Below, one piece after another: positions 1-6,230 of a stretch of 11,328 nucleotides of DNA. The DNA is from Bacteroidota bacterium. GTDB taxonomy: Bacteria; Bacteroidota; Bacteroidia; Flavobacteriales; Flavobacteriaceae. The translations under genes and the position numbers were made by a program. The first letter of the stretch is position 1; every line of letters begins with the position of its first letter. The stretch spans positions 1 to 11,328 of the forward strand of contig JAEZGB010000031.1 in assembly GCA_023437485.1 (NCBI GenBank), given 5' to 3'. Below the pieces are notes generated by a model. That model made no database searches. It saw nothing but the letters and a program-made list of their open reading frames with translations, and was not told the origin of the DNA.

Positions 1-322
1 CGATGTGGCCTGGAGCTATACCACCAAGCTTTTTTTAAAGACCAGCGGATTGATGGATCCCCGCCGGGGACGCGGAACTTACAACACCTTCAACGCTCAC
101 TATTACCTGCTTCGATGGCCACTGGACCATTATTTTTTGAGTGGGCACTTCCGGGTTGCCGCCATGCGGGTTGAGCCTCCTGTGGGATCTGATCATTTTC
201 CCATCAGTATTGCCGTAACGCTTTGCGATGATGACGAATCTGGCAAAATGCAGGAAGATGCCCGGGACCGCGAGCTTCGCGAGGAAAAAATCGAAGCCGG
301 CAAAAAACATGAACCGCGCTGA
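1..322 (+). CDS. Endonuclease/exonuclease/phosphatase family protein, C-terminal part
   Basis: This is the 3' end of a gene whose start lies left of the window; the reading frame is open from base 2 and ends in TGA at 320-322. The visible 106 residues contain PLDHYF near residue 40 and GSDHFPI near residue 62. These are the Asp-His pairs that close the active site of the metal-dependent endonuclease/exonuclease/phosphatase (DNase I-like) fold. The DPRRGRGTYNTFNAHY stretch before them resembles the membrane-associated flavobacterial members of this family. After the last strand (ISIAVTL) comes a charged tail of about 30 residues rich in Asp, Glu, Arg and Lys, with no fold I recognise. The substrate cannot be told from the sequence; family members cleave phosphodiesters in nucleic acids, phosphoinositides or sphingolipids. 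The N-terminal half with the metal-binding Asn and Glu is outside the window. Confidence 0.85.
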   Translation, partial: DVAWSYTTKLFLKTSGLMDPRRGRGTYNTFNAHYYLLRWPLDHYFLSGHFRVAAMRVEPPVGSDHFPISIAVTLCDDDESGKMQEDARDRELREEKIEAGKKHEPR

Positions 323-340
323 TTAACCTGGGTTTAGCAG

Positions 341-348
341 TATTTTTG
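341..348 (+). promoter_or_regulatory. Candidate -7 promoter box for the recombinase
   Basis: TATTTTTG matches the Bacteroidota -7 consensus TAnnTTTG. It lies 15 bases before the ATG at 364 and 86 bases before the ATG at 435. No clear TTG or TTTG is seen at the usual -33 distance, so the call rests on the -7 box alone. Confidence 0.4.
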
Positions 349-434
349 CAAAAATTCAATTTTATGCCAAAAAAAACAATTTTGTAACACGCGCTTGTGC
401 CTACATCCCAGGCTATGAGGCCTTTCACGAGAAA

Positions 435-1313
435 ATGCTGCAGCAGCTTACCATAGCCGGGCGCAGTCCTCAGACCATCCGGAATTACTGTTCCTATCTG
501 GCCAAAATAGCCCTGCACTACCACGAGGTTCCCATCCGGCTATCAACCGAGCAAATTCACCAGTATTTGTACATTGCCCGGTCGCAATATAACTCGCCGT
601 CTGAAACTTTTTTTAAATTGACGGTCTATTCGCTCCGGTTCGCTTTTCGGAGGGTGGGCCATAAGGACCGGCTCATTGAACTTCCCAAAATTGCCCGCGT
701 CAAAACCCTTCCGGTGGTTTTAAACCAGGATGAGGTGATCCGGGTCTTTAATGCCTGTACCAATCCCAAACACCGCCTGATACTTGAAGTTCTTTACGGT
801 TGCGGATTAAGAAACAGCGAACTTCGGAACCTAAGGACATCCGATGTGGACCTACAACGCCAAATGCTACATGTCAGGAATGGAAAAGGCCGAAAGGACC
901 GGTATGTTCCAATCGGAAATATTCTGGCGCAAAACCTGGGGTGTTACCTGCAGAATTCCCCGCAAGGCCATTATCTTTTTTCGGGAAACCTTAAAGGTGA
1001 AAAGGTTTTGGGTCAGTATTCGGTGAAAGGGCTGCAATGGGTGGTTTCGCAAGCCTCCAAAAAGGCAGGTATCCTCAAGAAAGTTACCGTACACACTTTT
1101 CGGCATACTTACGCGACGCATCTGCTTGACCTGGGACTGGACATCCTTACCATCCGCGAGATGTTGGGCCACTCCGATATCCAAAACACGCTGATTTATC
1201 TTCACATCGCCAAATCGCGAAAAATGAATGCGTTCAGCCCGCTGGATTTTCTTCAAAAACCAATGGATATCGCAAACCCAACCTTTCGTTGCCCATTGGC
1301 ATCCTGTATGTAA
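435..1313 (+). CDS. Tyrosine-type site-specific recombinase/integrase
   Basis: The product is a DNA strand-exchange enzyme that should act through a 3'-phosphotyrosine intermediate. From the ATG at 435 it is 292 residues. The first 75 or so (SPQTIRNYCSYL) form the SAM-like core-binding domain, and residues from about 95 to 272 form the catalytic domain. The full active site is visible: Arg126 (GLRNSEL), Lys151 (NGKGRKDR), His220 and Arg223 (HTFRHTYATHLL), His246 (MLGHSD) and the nucleophile Tyr255 (TLIYLHI). The ending after the tyrosine (SPLDFL) resembles, from memory, recombinases that travel with IS91-type transposases in Bacteroidota, but no transposase follows here. The frame stays open upstream to 327 and looks coding (PGYEAFHEK just before Met1), so the true start is probably upstream of 435. 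A terminator follows directly. Whether it still moves DNA or is a stranded remnant cannot be told. Confidence 0.9.
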   Translation: MLQQLTIAGRSPQTIRNYCSYLAKIALHYHEVPIRLSTEQIHQYLYIARSQYNSPSETFFKLTVYSLRFAFRRVGHKDRLIELPKIARVKTLPVVLNQDEVIRVFNACTNPKHRLILEVLYGCGLRNSELRNLRTSDVDLQRQMLHVRNGKGRKDRYVPIGNILAQNLGCYLQNSPQGHYLFSGNLKGEKVLGQYSVKGLQWVVSQASKKAGILKKVTVHTFRHTYATHLLDLGLDILTIREMLGHSDIQNTLIYLHIAKSRKMNAFSPLDFLQKPMDIANPTFRCPLASCM

Positions 1314-1321
1314 AAGCAAAA

Positions 1322-1349
1322 AAAAAGCCGGTTTGAAAACCGGCTTTTT
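1322..1349. terminator. Bidirectional intrinsic terminator
   Basis: A perfect 13-base inverted repeat (arms 1322-1334 and 1337-1349, core AAAGCCGGTTT) with a GA centre lies between two convergent genes. On the plus strand it ends in a five-T run after the recombinase. On the minus strand it is followed by nine T bases (complement of 1318-1326) after the lipoprotein gene. The position fits shared use by both. Confidence 0.9.
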
Positions 1350-1370
1350 AAGCAATTTTTCCCATCAAAT

Positions 1371-1580
1371 TTAAGGGACTTGTTCCATCTCACCACTTGT
1401 GGTTCCCGGGACATCGGGATCTTCAACCACTACTGCGGTATCGGCCGCGGTGGTTTCCATTTCCATTTCAGTAACATCTGTAGTCCTGTCCACTTCGGTT
1501 TCAGATTGGGTGTCCTTGCAGGAGCCCAGCGCAGCAATTGCCATAAACCCGACAAGTGCCATATTCATTATCGTTTTCAT
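1371..1580 (-). CDS. Small acidic lipoprotein, hypothetical
   Basis: A 69-residue protein of unknown function. The N-terminus is a clear lipoprotein signal: MKT, a hydrophobic stretch (MALVGFMAIAAL), then the lipobox LGSC with Cys21 as the lipidation site. The mature part of 49 residues is very rich in Glu, Asp, Thr and Val (EMEMETT, VVVEDPDVPGTTSGEME) and has no recognisable domain, so it is probably an extended or disordered acidic tail anchored in a membrane. The ATG start is supported by a TAnnTTTG box 23 bases upstream, and a strong terminator lies 22 bases past the stop. It is transcribed alone, convergent with the recombinase. Small acidic lipoproteins of this kind are common in Bacteroidota; nothing in the context suggests a role. 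Confidence 0.75.
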   Translation of the reverse strand: MKTIMNMALVGFMAIAALGSCKDTQSETEVDRTTDVTEMEMETTAADTAVVVEDPDVPGTTSGEMEQVP

Positions 1581-1603
1581 AATACTCCGGTTTAATGTTT
1601 ATA

Positions 1604-1611
1604 CAAAGATA
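1604..1611 (-). promoter_or_regulatory. -7 promoter box for the small lipoprotein
   Basis: On the minus strand the sequence reads TATCTTTG, a perfect TAnnTTTG match, 23 bases before the lipoprotein ATG at 1580. A TTTG (complement of 1637-1640) lies 25 bases further upstream, slightly far for a -33 element. Confidence 0.6.
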
Positions 1612-1667
1612 GCTCCGTGGTAATGGGCACGGCTTACAAAATTCACCGGAATGGTTGCAAGTTTTTC

Positions 1668-3323
1668 TTATAATGAATCAAAATAAGCCTGAAGGACCTC
1701 TGCATTTTGGATTTGAGGCGTAAAGACCTCCAAAATCGCAGGGCCGGCGCATTGATGCAATGCCGGCATGCCCAGGTTCAGCGATTGCTCGTCATTGGCC
1801 ATCAAGTACTGCAGGTTGTACATTTTTGCAAGATGACTGGCATCAAGTGAATGCTCGGTCTCAAAAAACCTGCGAAACAATTCATTGTTCTGGTGCCCTG
1901 GAAGGATTCGGAAGATCCCACCTCCACGGTTATTGATAACGATGATCTTCAGGTCCTGAGGAATCGAATCATTCCAAAGCGCATTGCTGTCGTACAAAAA
2001 GGCCACATCTCCGGTGATCAGCGTAGTGGGTTTATTGCTTCCCACGGCGGCTCCAATGGCAGTCGAGGTGCTTCCGTCAATCCCGCTGGTACCGCGGTTG
2101 CTCCAGATTTCAATGGTGGGGTCCAGATCAAATAGCTGCACATATCGTATCACTGCACTGTTGCCTACGTGCAAAAGACTGTTTTTGCGAAGTTGTGGCA
2201 CTATCAATCCAATCGCCTTGAAATCAGAATAAGGCGCATTGGCAAAAAACCGGTCATGACCGCGCCGGCGGGACTCAATGATTTTTTGCAGATCGCGCTT
2301 GTATGAACTTTTAACCTGCCTTGTGAACGGGAGGAATTGCTGAAAGAAATCGTTGGGCGTGGCGTCAAAATGGCGGGTCAGGCAGCCGTAAGTGTCATAT
2401 GCGCGGATGGGGTCTATATGCCAATGGTGCAAGGGCCGGTAGCGCCGAAGGAACGCCTTGACCCGTTTGGAAACCACCATGCCTCCAAACGTCAGCAAAA
2501 TTTCAGGTTGAAAAGCCAGGAAGTTCCGTGGAGTAAAAGGGGTTATAATTCGGTCGATGTTCCCCGCAAACTGAGGGTGATGCAGGTTCGAAGTGTTTTC
2601 GGTCATCACCACCACAGAGGGATCCTCGGCCAGCAATCGGACGATTTCCTCATCGAGTGTTTCAGGCTCGGCAACGCCCACCAGTATAAGTTTTCGGGTG
2701 GCCGAATTCCAGATATTGGTGTAGGCCTTGATATCGTCAACCGAAATCGTCTTGTAAACCTTCGCAAAGGCCGAAATGGTCACATCAACCGAAAGCTTCC
2801 GGGTCACTTCATATAAGGGCTCTTCAAAAGGCGCGTTGATATGCACCGGGCCGCGGCGCGTAAAGGCTTTGTTAATCGCATGGTTAATCTCAAATTCGTT
2901 TTCATCTGATGCCGCAGGTTGCAGATTGGCGTTGTAAAGCGAATGGTTTTGAAAAACATTTTGCTGACGGATGGTTTGCCCGTCACCGATATCAATCATT
3001 TCAGGGGGCCTGTCGGCCGAAATCACCACCAGCGGAATCTGGCTGTAAAACGCTTCGGCAATCGCTGGATAAAAATTGAGCAACGCCGATCCCGAGGTGC
3101 ACACCACCACCGCGGGGCGATTGGAATGTTGCGAGATCCCCATGGCGAAAAAGGCGGCGCACCGTTCATCAGGAATGCTGTAACACCTGAACTGCGGATT
3201 CGATGCAAAACCAATGGTTAGGGGCGCATTGCGAGAACCTGGGCAGATGACAATATTGGTCAGGCCTTTAGCCAAACATATCTGGACGATGCTTTGAGCT
3301 AAAGGAATTTTTGGATAAATCAT
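1668..3323 (-). CDS. menD: MenD, SEPHCHC synthase (menaquinone biosynthesis)
   Basis: 2-succinyl-5-enolpyruvyl-6-hydroxy-3-cyclohexene-1-carboxylate synthase. This thiamine-diphosphate enzyme joins isochorismate and 2-oxoglutarate in the first committed step of menaquinone synthesis, in the cytoplasm. At 551 residues it has normal family length and all three domains. The N-terminal Pyr domain shows CPGSRNAPL (28-35), DERCAAF (52-58; Glu53 is the ThDP-activating glutamate), TSGSA (76-80), SADRPPE (102-108) and GQTIRQ (115-120). The C-terminal PP domain shows SNRGTSGIDGSTSTAIG (408-424) and the ThDP/metal motif from GDVAF (438-442) to NNRGGGIF (464-471). The ATG start places MIYPKIPLAQ at the N-terminus, as in relatives, with a -7 box 31 bases upstream. 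No other men gene is in the window; the adjacent acetyltransferase is divergent. The call is secure. Confidence 0.97.
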   Translation of the reverse strand: MIYPKIPLAQSIVQICLAKGLTNIVICPGSRNAPLTIGFASNPQFRCYSIPDERCAAFFAMGISQHSNRPAVVVCTSGSALLNFYPAIAEAFYSQIPLVVISADRPPEMIDIGDGQTIRQQNVFQNHSLYNANLQPAASDENEFEINHAINKAFTRRGPVHINAPFEEPLYEVTRKLSVDVTISAFAKVYKTISVDDIKAYTNIWNSATRKLILVGVAEPETLDEEIVRLLAEDPSVVVMTENTSNLHHPQFAGNIDRIITPFTPRNFLAFQPEILLTFGGMVVSKRVKAFLRRYRPLHHWHIDPIRAYDTYGCLTRHFDATPNDFFQQFLPFTRQVKSSYKRDLQKIIESRRRGHDRFFANAPYSDFKAIGLIVPQLRKNSLLHVGNSAVIRYVQLFDLDPTIEIWSNRGTSGIDGSTSTAIGAAVGSNKPTTLITGDVAFLYDSNALWNDSIPQDLKIIVINNRGGGIFRILPGHQNNELFRRFFETEHSLDASHLAKMYNLQYLMANDEQSLNLGMPALHQCAGPAILEVFTPQIQNAEVLQAYFDSL

Positions 3324-3354
3324 GAAACGAATTTAGGGCCGGGCCGTATCACAA

Positions 3355-3362
3355 CAAATTTA
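3355..3362 (-). promoter_or_regulatory. -7 promoter box for menD
   Basis: The minus strand reads TAAATTTG, a perfect TAnnTTTG match, 31 bases before the menD ATG. No TTG is seen at a good -33 distance. It lies back-to-back with the acetyltransferase box at 3408-3415. Confidence 0.55.
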
Positions 3363-3407
3363 GTGATGGCGCGGCAATTTGCCCAGAAAAGAACCTTAAA
3401 CTTTGGC

Positions 3408-3415
3408 TATATTTG
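3408..3415 (+). promoter_or_regulatory. -7 promoter box for the GNAT acetyltransferase
   Basis: TATATTTG, a perfect TAnnTTTG match, lies 20 bases before the ATG at 3436. It overlaps the longer reading frame that could start at the TTG at 3403, which argues that 3436 is the true start. A TTTG at 3378-3381 is 26 bases upstream, rather far for a -33 element. Confidence 0.6.
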
Positions 3416-3435
3416 ACAAACTGCAAATTTTTCCG

Positions 3436-3933
3436 ATGAATTTTATTATCCGTCCGGCCGTGGCCGACGACGTTCCGGCGATTCTGGAAATCGTAAATTT
3501 TGAGATTCTGAACCGGACCTCAATTTACGAGTACCTTCCCAGAACCTTTGAAACCCAACTGGATTGGTTCCACGATAAGTTGCGAAGCGGCTTTCCGGTG
3601 ATAGTCTGTGAGACTGATTCCACGATTTCAGGCTTTGGGTCGTTTGGGACTTTTAGGGAACGCGCGGCATATAAGTTGACCGTGGAGCACTCGGTGTATG
3701 TACATTGTGATTTTCAGGGCCAAGGAATCGGATCGGCCCTACTGCTGAGACTGATTGATATTGCCAGGCAACAGAGAAGGCACGTTATAATCGGCGGGAT
3801 TGACGCGGGAAACCAATCCAGCATCGACTTTCACAAAAAGCACGGATTTGAGCAGACGGGCCTGATTCGGGAGGCCGCCTACAAATTCGGAAAATGGCTC
3901 GACCTGGCCTTTTTGCAAATAATCCTGGATTGA
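3436..3933 (+). CDS. GNAT-family N-acetyltransferase, phosphinothricin acetyltransferase-like
   Basis: A 165-residue acetyl-CoA-dependent N-acetyltransferase of the Pat/MnaT (YncA) group, whose members acetylate the amino group of methionine sulfone, methionine sulfoximine or phosphinothricin. The N-terminus IIRPAVADDVPAILEIVN (residues 4-21) and NRTSIYEY (26-33) are typical of the group. Glu84 sits in TVEHSVYV, the strand before the cofactor loop. Motif A is at 90-103, with the acetyl-CoA signature Q94-G-Q-G97-I-G99. HKKHGFEQTG (133-142) is the usual C-terminal motif. The ATG at 3436 is preferred because the only upstream start, a TTG at 3403, lies before the promoter box. The stop TGA abuts the stop of the convergent peroxidase with no base between them. 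The true substrate is not decided by sequence; protein or amino-acid detoxification are both possible. Confidence 0.9.
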   Translation: MNFIIRPAVADDVPAILEIVNFEILNRTSIYEYLPRTFETQLDWFHDKLRSGFPVIVCETDSTISGFGSFGTFRERAAYKLTVEHSVYVHCDFQGQGIGSALLLRLIDIARQQRRHVIIGGIDAGNQSSIDFHKKHGFEQTGLIREAAYKFGKWLDLAFLQIILD

Positions 3934-4494
3934 TCAGTTATTGATCCACTCCACGATTTCAGGGTCATCGGGCAAAGTTCGGGGAGAAATTACCTTCTGG
4001 AGCTTTCCATCGGTTCCGATAAGGTATTTTTGGAAATTCCAGCTTACCTGTGAATCTTCCAGCCCATTTCGCTCCTTGCTTGTCAGGAATTGATAAACCG
4101 GGTGCATCTTATCCCCTTGTACCGAAATCTTCGACATCAGCGGAAAGGTCACACCGTAGTTTTTCTGGCAAAATGCGGCGATCTGACTTTCGCTTCCCGG
4201 TTCCTGGCCCGCGAAATCATTTGACGGGAACCCAATGATGGCAAGCTTGTCGCCATACTTCAAATGAAGCTCTTGAAGTTGCTGATATTGAGGTGTCAGT
4301 CCGCACTCTGAAGCCGTGTTTACAATCATTACTTTTTTGCCTTTGAGCGTACTGAAATCGAAATTGCGGCCGTCAATATCGGTGGCCGACAGCTGGTGGA
4401 GGGTTTGCATGTTTGAAGATTTTTCAGGTTTTGGCTTTTGGGCCGACGTACAGCCCCCAACAAGTACCGCAAGGGCCAGGACGAGCGTTTTCAT
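3934..4494 (-). CDS. Glutathione peroxidase-family thiol peroxidase, lipoprotein
   Basis: A 186-residue Cys-type glutathione peroxidase-family enzyme that reduces hydroperoxides; bacterial members mostly use thioredoxin rather than glutathione. The catalytic set is complete: peroxidatic Cys64 (NTASECGLTPQY), Gln97 (AGQEPG), Trp152 and Asn153 (SWNFQKYLIG). Cys109 (AFCQKNYGVTFPL) is in the place of the resolving cysteine. The usual CNQF is SNDF here (91-94). The first 19 residues are a lipoprotein signal with lipobox VGGC (Cys15), so the enzyme is expected to be membrane-anchored outside the cytoplasm. The ATG at 4494 is chosen because the signal peptide begins there. The frame continues open another 23 codons to a TTG at 4563, but that would bury the signal and crosses the hairpin at 4518-4542. 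No perfect -7 box is visible upstream. Confidence 0.93.
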   Translation of the reverse strand: MKTLVLALAVLVGGCTSAQKPKPEKSSNMQTLHQLSATDIDGRNFDFSTLKGKKVMIVNTASECGLTPQYQQLQELHLKYGDKLAIIGFPSNDFAGQEPGSESQIAAFCQKNYGVTFPLMSKISVQGDKMHPVYQFLTSKERNGLEDSQVSWNFQKYLIGTDGKLQKVISPRTLPDDPEIVEWINN

Positions 4495-4517
4495 GATGCT
4501 AATATAATAAAATAAGA

Positions 4518-4542
4518 AAGGGCCAACCAGAGGCTGCCCCTT
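4518..4542 (-). promoter_or_regulatory. Hairpin upstream of the peroxidase: attenuator or holA terminator
   Basis: Arms 4518-4528 and 4532-4542 can form an 11-position stem with a 3-base loop and one internal mismatch. One position is a G-U wobble only in minus-strand RNA (A-C in plus-strand RNA), so the fold favours the minus strand. The minus strand then runs T-rich (TTCTTATTTTATT) to within a few bases of the peroxidase ATG at 4494. It may end holA transcripts 145 bases past the holA stop, or sit in the peroxidase leader as an attenuator. The rest of the 4495-4687 gap is AT-rich with no gene I can support. Confidence 0.5.
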
Positions 4543-4687
4543 CCTAACTAACCAAGTAACCAATCAAATCATGAAAATCATGCATGCATAATGTTTCTAT
4601 TGATTAAGTTTCTCTGATTAATAGAGTAAAATTAAATTTATTGTACGGCTGGTGCGTTACAGGATTCGCATCTGGGCTTACATCATT

Positions 4688-5689
4688 TCAGGAAAAGATC
4701 CGGACCAACATCTCGCGAAGCAGATCATGCTGGCTCATGTTGGCTCCAATTCCTTTGCTACGGGTATCGATTTCGCGCAGCGCTGCAATAATCGCGCTTA
4801 CTTTTTTCATGGGATAGTGCCGTAACGCCGCTGTATATTCATGTACGAAAGTCGGTTTTATTCCCAATACCGAAGCCACGTTTTTTTGACTGCGGTCCTT
4901 GAGTCCGTGATATTGCAAAAGCTGGGAAAAATACCGGAAAACCATGGTTGTGGTCACCACCATCGGGTTGTCTTTCGGGTTTTCGGCGAAATACTGGACT
5001 ATCCGGTATGCCTTTAATTCGTCGCGTTGCCCGATTGCCTTGGTGAGTTCAAAATTGTTGAAGTCCTTGCTGAAACCGATATTGTCTTCAATATGCTTGG
5101 CGGTAATTGTACTTGCGGGCTCCAAAAGCACCTGCAGTTTCTCGACTTCCTTGGCGATCCTTCCCAGGTCGGTTCCCAGAAATTCAACCAGCATCGCCAG
5201 CGCTTTGGGTTCGATGGCGTAATTTTTACCTTGTAGCATCCGCTTGAGCCAGTCGCCAACCTGGTTTTCCCAAAGTTTTTTGCTCTCGAACACCAGACCG
5301 GTTTTCTCCAGATTTTTGACCAGCTTGCGCCGTTTGTCCAACGTTTTGTATTTGTAGCAAAAAATCAGGACTGTGGTGGGCGTCGGGTCGGCGGCGTAAG
5401 ATTCAAGTTTGTCAATGGTCCGTGACAGGTCTTGTGCCTCCCGAACGATCACCACCTGCCTTTCGGCCATCATCGGATACCTTTTGGCATGTCCCACGAT
5501 ATCTTCAATGGTCACATCCCTTCCGTACAGCACGGTCTGATTGAAGCCGCGGTCTTCTTCGGGCAACAGATGATTTTCCATGTATTCCGAGAGCCGGTCA
5601 ATAAAGTAGGGTTCATCACCCATTAAAAAGTAAATCGGGTATACTTTCCCGGCTTTGAGTTCGTTAACGATCCGTGCTGCTTCGTCCAA
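4688..5689 (-). CDS. holA: HolA, DNA polymerase III delta subunit
   Basis: The delta subunit of the clamp loader, which opens the beta sliding clamp during replication. From a TTG at 5689 the protein is 333 residues, normal for the family, and begins MDEAARIVNELKAG followed by VYPIYFLMGDEPYFID, the conserved N-terminal motif of bacterial delta. RQVVIVREAQ, LIFCYKYKTLDKRRK, DLGRIAKEVEKL and ITAKHIEDNIGFSKDFNNFELTKAIG follow in family order. The C-terminal collar helices end with MSQHDLLREMLVRIF. The open frame continues upstream with ATGs at 5776 and a further start at 5815. Those extra residues (PSSEVIKNNPLIFQYN) look unlike the family and would run antisense into the divergent gene's promoter and start, so the TTG is preferred. 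No perfect -7 box is seen; TAATTTTT about 12 bases upstream of the TTG is one mismatch away. Confidence 0.93.
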   Translation of the reverse strand: MDEAARIVNELKAGKVYPIYFLMGDEPYFIDRLSEYMENHLLPEEDRGFNQTVLYGRDVTIEDIVGHAKRYPMMAERQVVIVREAQDLSRTIDKLESYAADPTPTTVLIFCYKYKTLDKRRKLVKNLEKTGLVFESKKLWENQVGDWLKRMLQGKNYAIEPKALAMLVEFLGTDLGRIAKEVEKLQVLLEPASTITAKHIEDNIGFSKDFNNFELTKAIGQRDELKAYRIVQYFAENPKDNPMVVTTTMVFRYFSQLLQYHGLKDRSQKNVASVLGIKPTFVHEYTAALRHYPMKKVSAIIAALREIDTRSKGIGANMSQHDLLREMLVRIFS

Positions 5690-5739
5690 GTTGTATTGAA
5701 AAATTAGGGGGTTATTCTTGATAACTTCTGATGATGGAA

Positions 5740-5770
5740 TTGTTATCCCGGCCTCAAAAGAATATATTTG
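5740..5770 (+). promoter_or_regulatory. Promoter of the HsdR-N protein / glycosyltransferase pair, probably leaderless
   Basis: TTG at 5740-5742, 20 bases, then TATATTTG at 5763-5770: both Bacteroidota promoter elements at normal spacing, the best full match in the window. The ATG at 5775 is only 4 bases past the -7 box, so transcription should begin at or next to the A of the start codon. Confidence 0.65.
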
Positions 5771-5774
5771 CGGC

Positions 5775-6230
5775 ATGCAGCGCCTCAATTTTCCTACAGG
5801 CGGTTTCCGGCTCAAAAATAGCGAAAATAAGACGTGTATTTTTGACCCGATCCGTAAAAAGTTCGTGGTTCTTACCCCCGAAGAATGGGTGCGCCAACAC
5901 GCCGTCCGCTTTCTGGAGCAGGAGTTGGGTTACCCGCTTTCGCTGATCAATGTCGAAAAGACCATCCGCATCAATTCAATGCCCCGCAGGTTTGACATCG
6001 TGGTTTTCTCGAGAACTGGCGCCATTGATATTCTTGTGGAATGCAAAGCCCCCGAGGTGGAAATTACCCAGGCGGTTTTTGACCAGGCCGCACGCTACAA
6101 CCTGACCGCCGGGGCACGATATTTAATGATAACCAACGGGCTGGAACACTATTTTTGCGCCGTGGATTACAAAAACGGCCGGTATGATTTCCTTCAGGCG
6201 CTGCCGTCCTATTCAATTGCCGGATCATGA
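5775..6230 (+). CDS. Type I restriction enzyme R N-terminal-domain protein (stand-alone PD-(D/E)xK fold)
   Basis: A 151-residue protein made almost only of the HsdR N-terminal nuclease-like domain. It starts MQRLNFPTGGFRLKNSENKT, then IFDPIRKKFVVLTPEEWVRQH (22-42). The core fold shows Glu61 (NVEKTI), Asp74 (RRFDIVVF) and Glu89-x-Lys91 (ILVECKAPEVEI), the residues expected of a PD-(D/E)xK nuclease, followed by Gln104 in FDQAARYN. It lacks the helicase part of a real HsdR, and no HsdM or HsdS is nearby, so a restriction role is unlikely; the cellular role is unknown. The ATG at 5775 fits the conserved N-terminus and the promoter box; an earlier start at 5718 would lie upstream of that box. The stop overlaps the next gene's start as ATGA, implying translational coupling to the glycosyltransferase. 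Confidence 0.9.
   Translation: MQRLNFPTGGFRLKNSENKTCIFDPIRKKFVVLTPEEWVRQHAVRFLEQELGYPLSLINVEKTIRINSMPRRFDIVVFSRTGAIDILVECKAPEVEITQAVFDQAARYNLTAGARYLMITNGLEHYFCAVDYKNGRYDFLQALPSYSIAGS

Noticed and set aside
867..1355. A 162-codon open frame antisense to the recombinase
   Set aside because: It is a shadow of the recombinase gene, has no recognisable motifs and would read through the terminator hairpin.
3403..3435. An 11-codon N-terminal extension of the acetyltransferase from a TTG at 3403
   Set aside because: A perfect -7 promoter box (3408-3415) lies inside it, and the family N-terminus (FIIRPA) starts at the ATG at 3436.
4495..4563. A 23-codon N-terminal extension of the peroxidase from a TTG
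   Set aside because: It would place residues before an otherwise clear lipoprotein signal peptide, and it runs through the hairpin and T-rich stretch.
5690..5815. A longer holA starting at 5776 or 5815
   Set aside because: The added residues do not resemble delta-subunit N-termini and lie antisense to the divergent gene's promoter and start; the TTG at 5689 gives the expected length.
5775..6230. Part of a type I restriction-modification system
   Set aside because: There is no helicase region and no HsdM or HsdS gene in the window; only the N-terminal domain family is shared.
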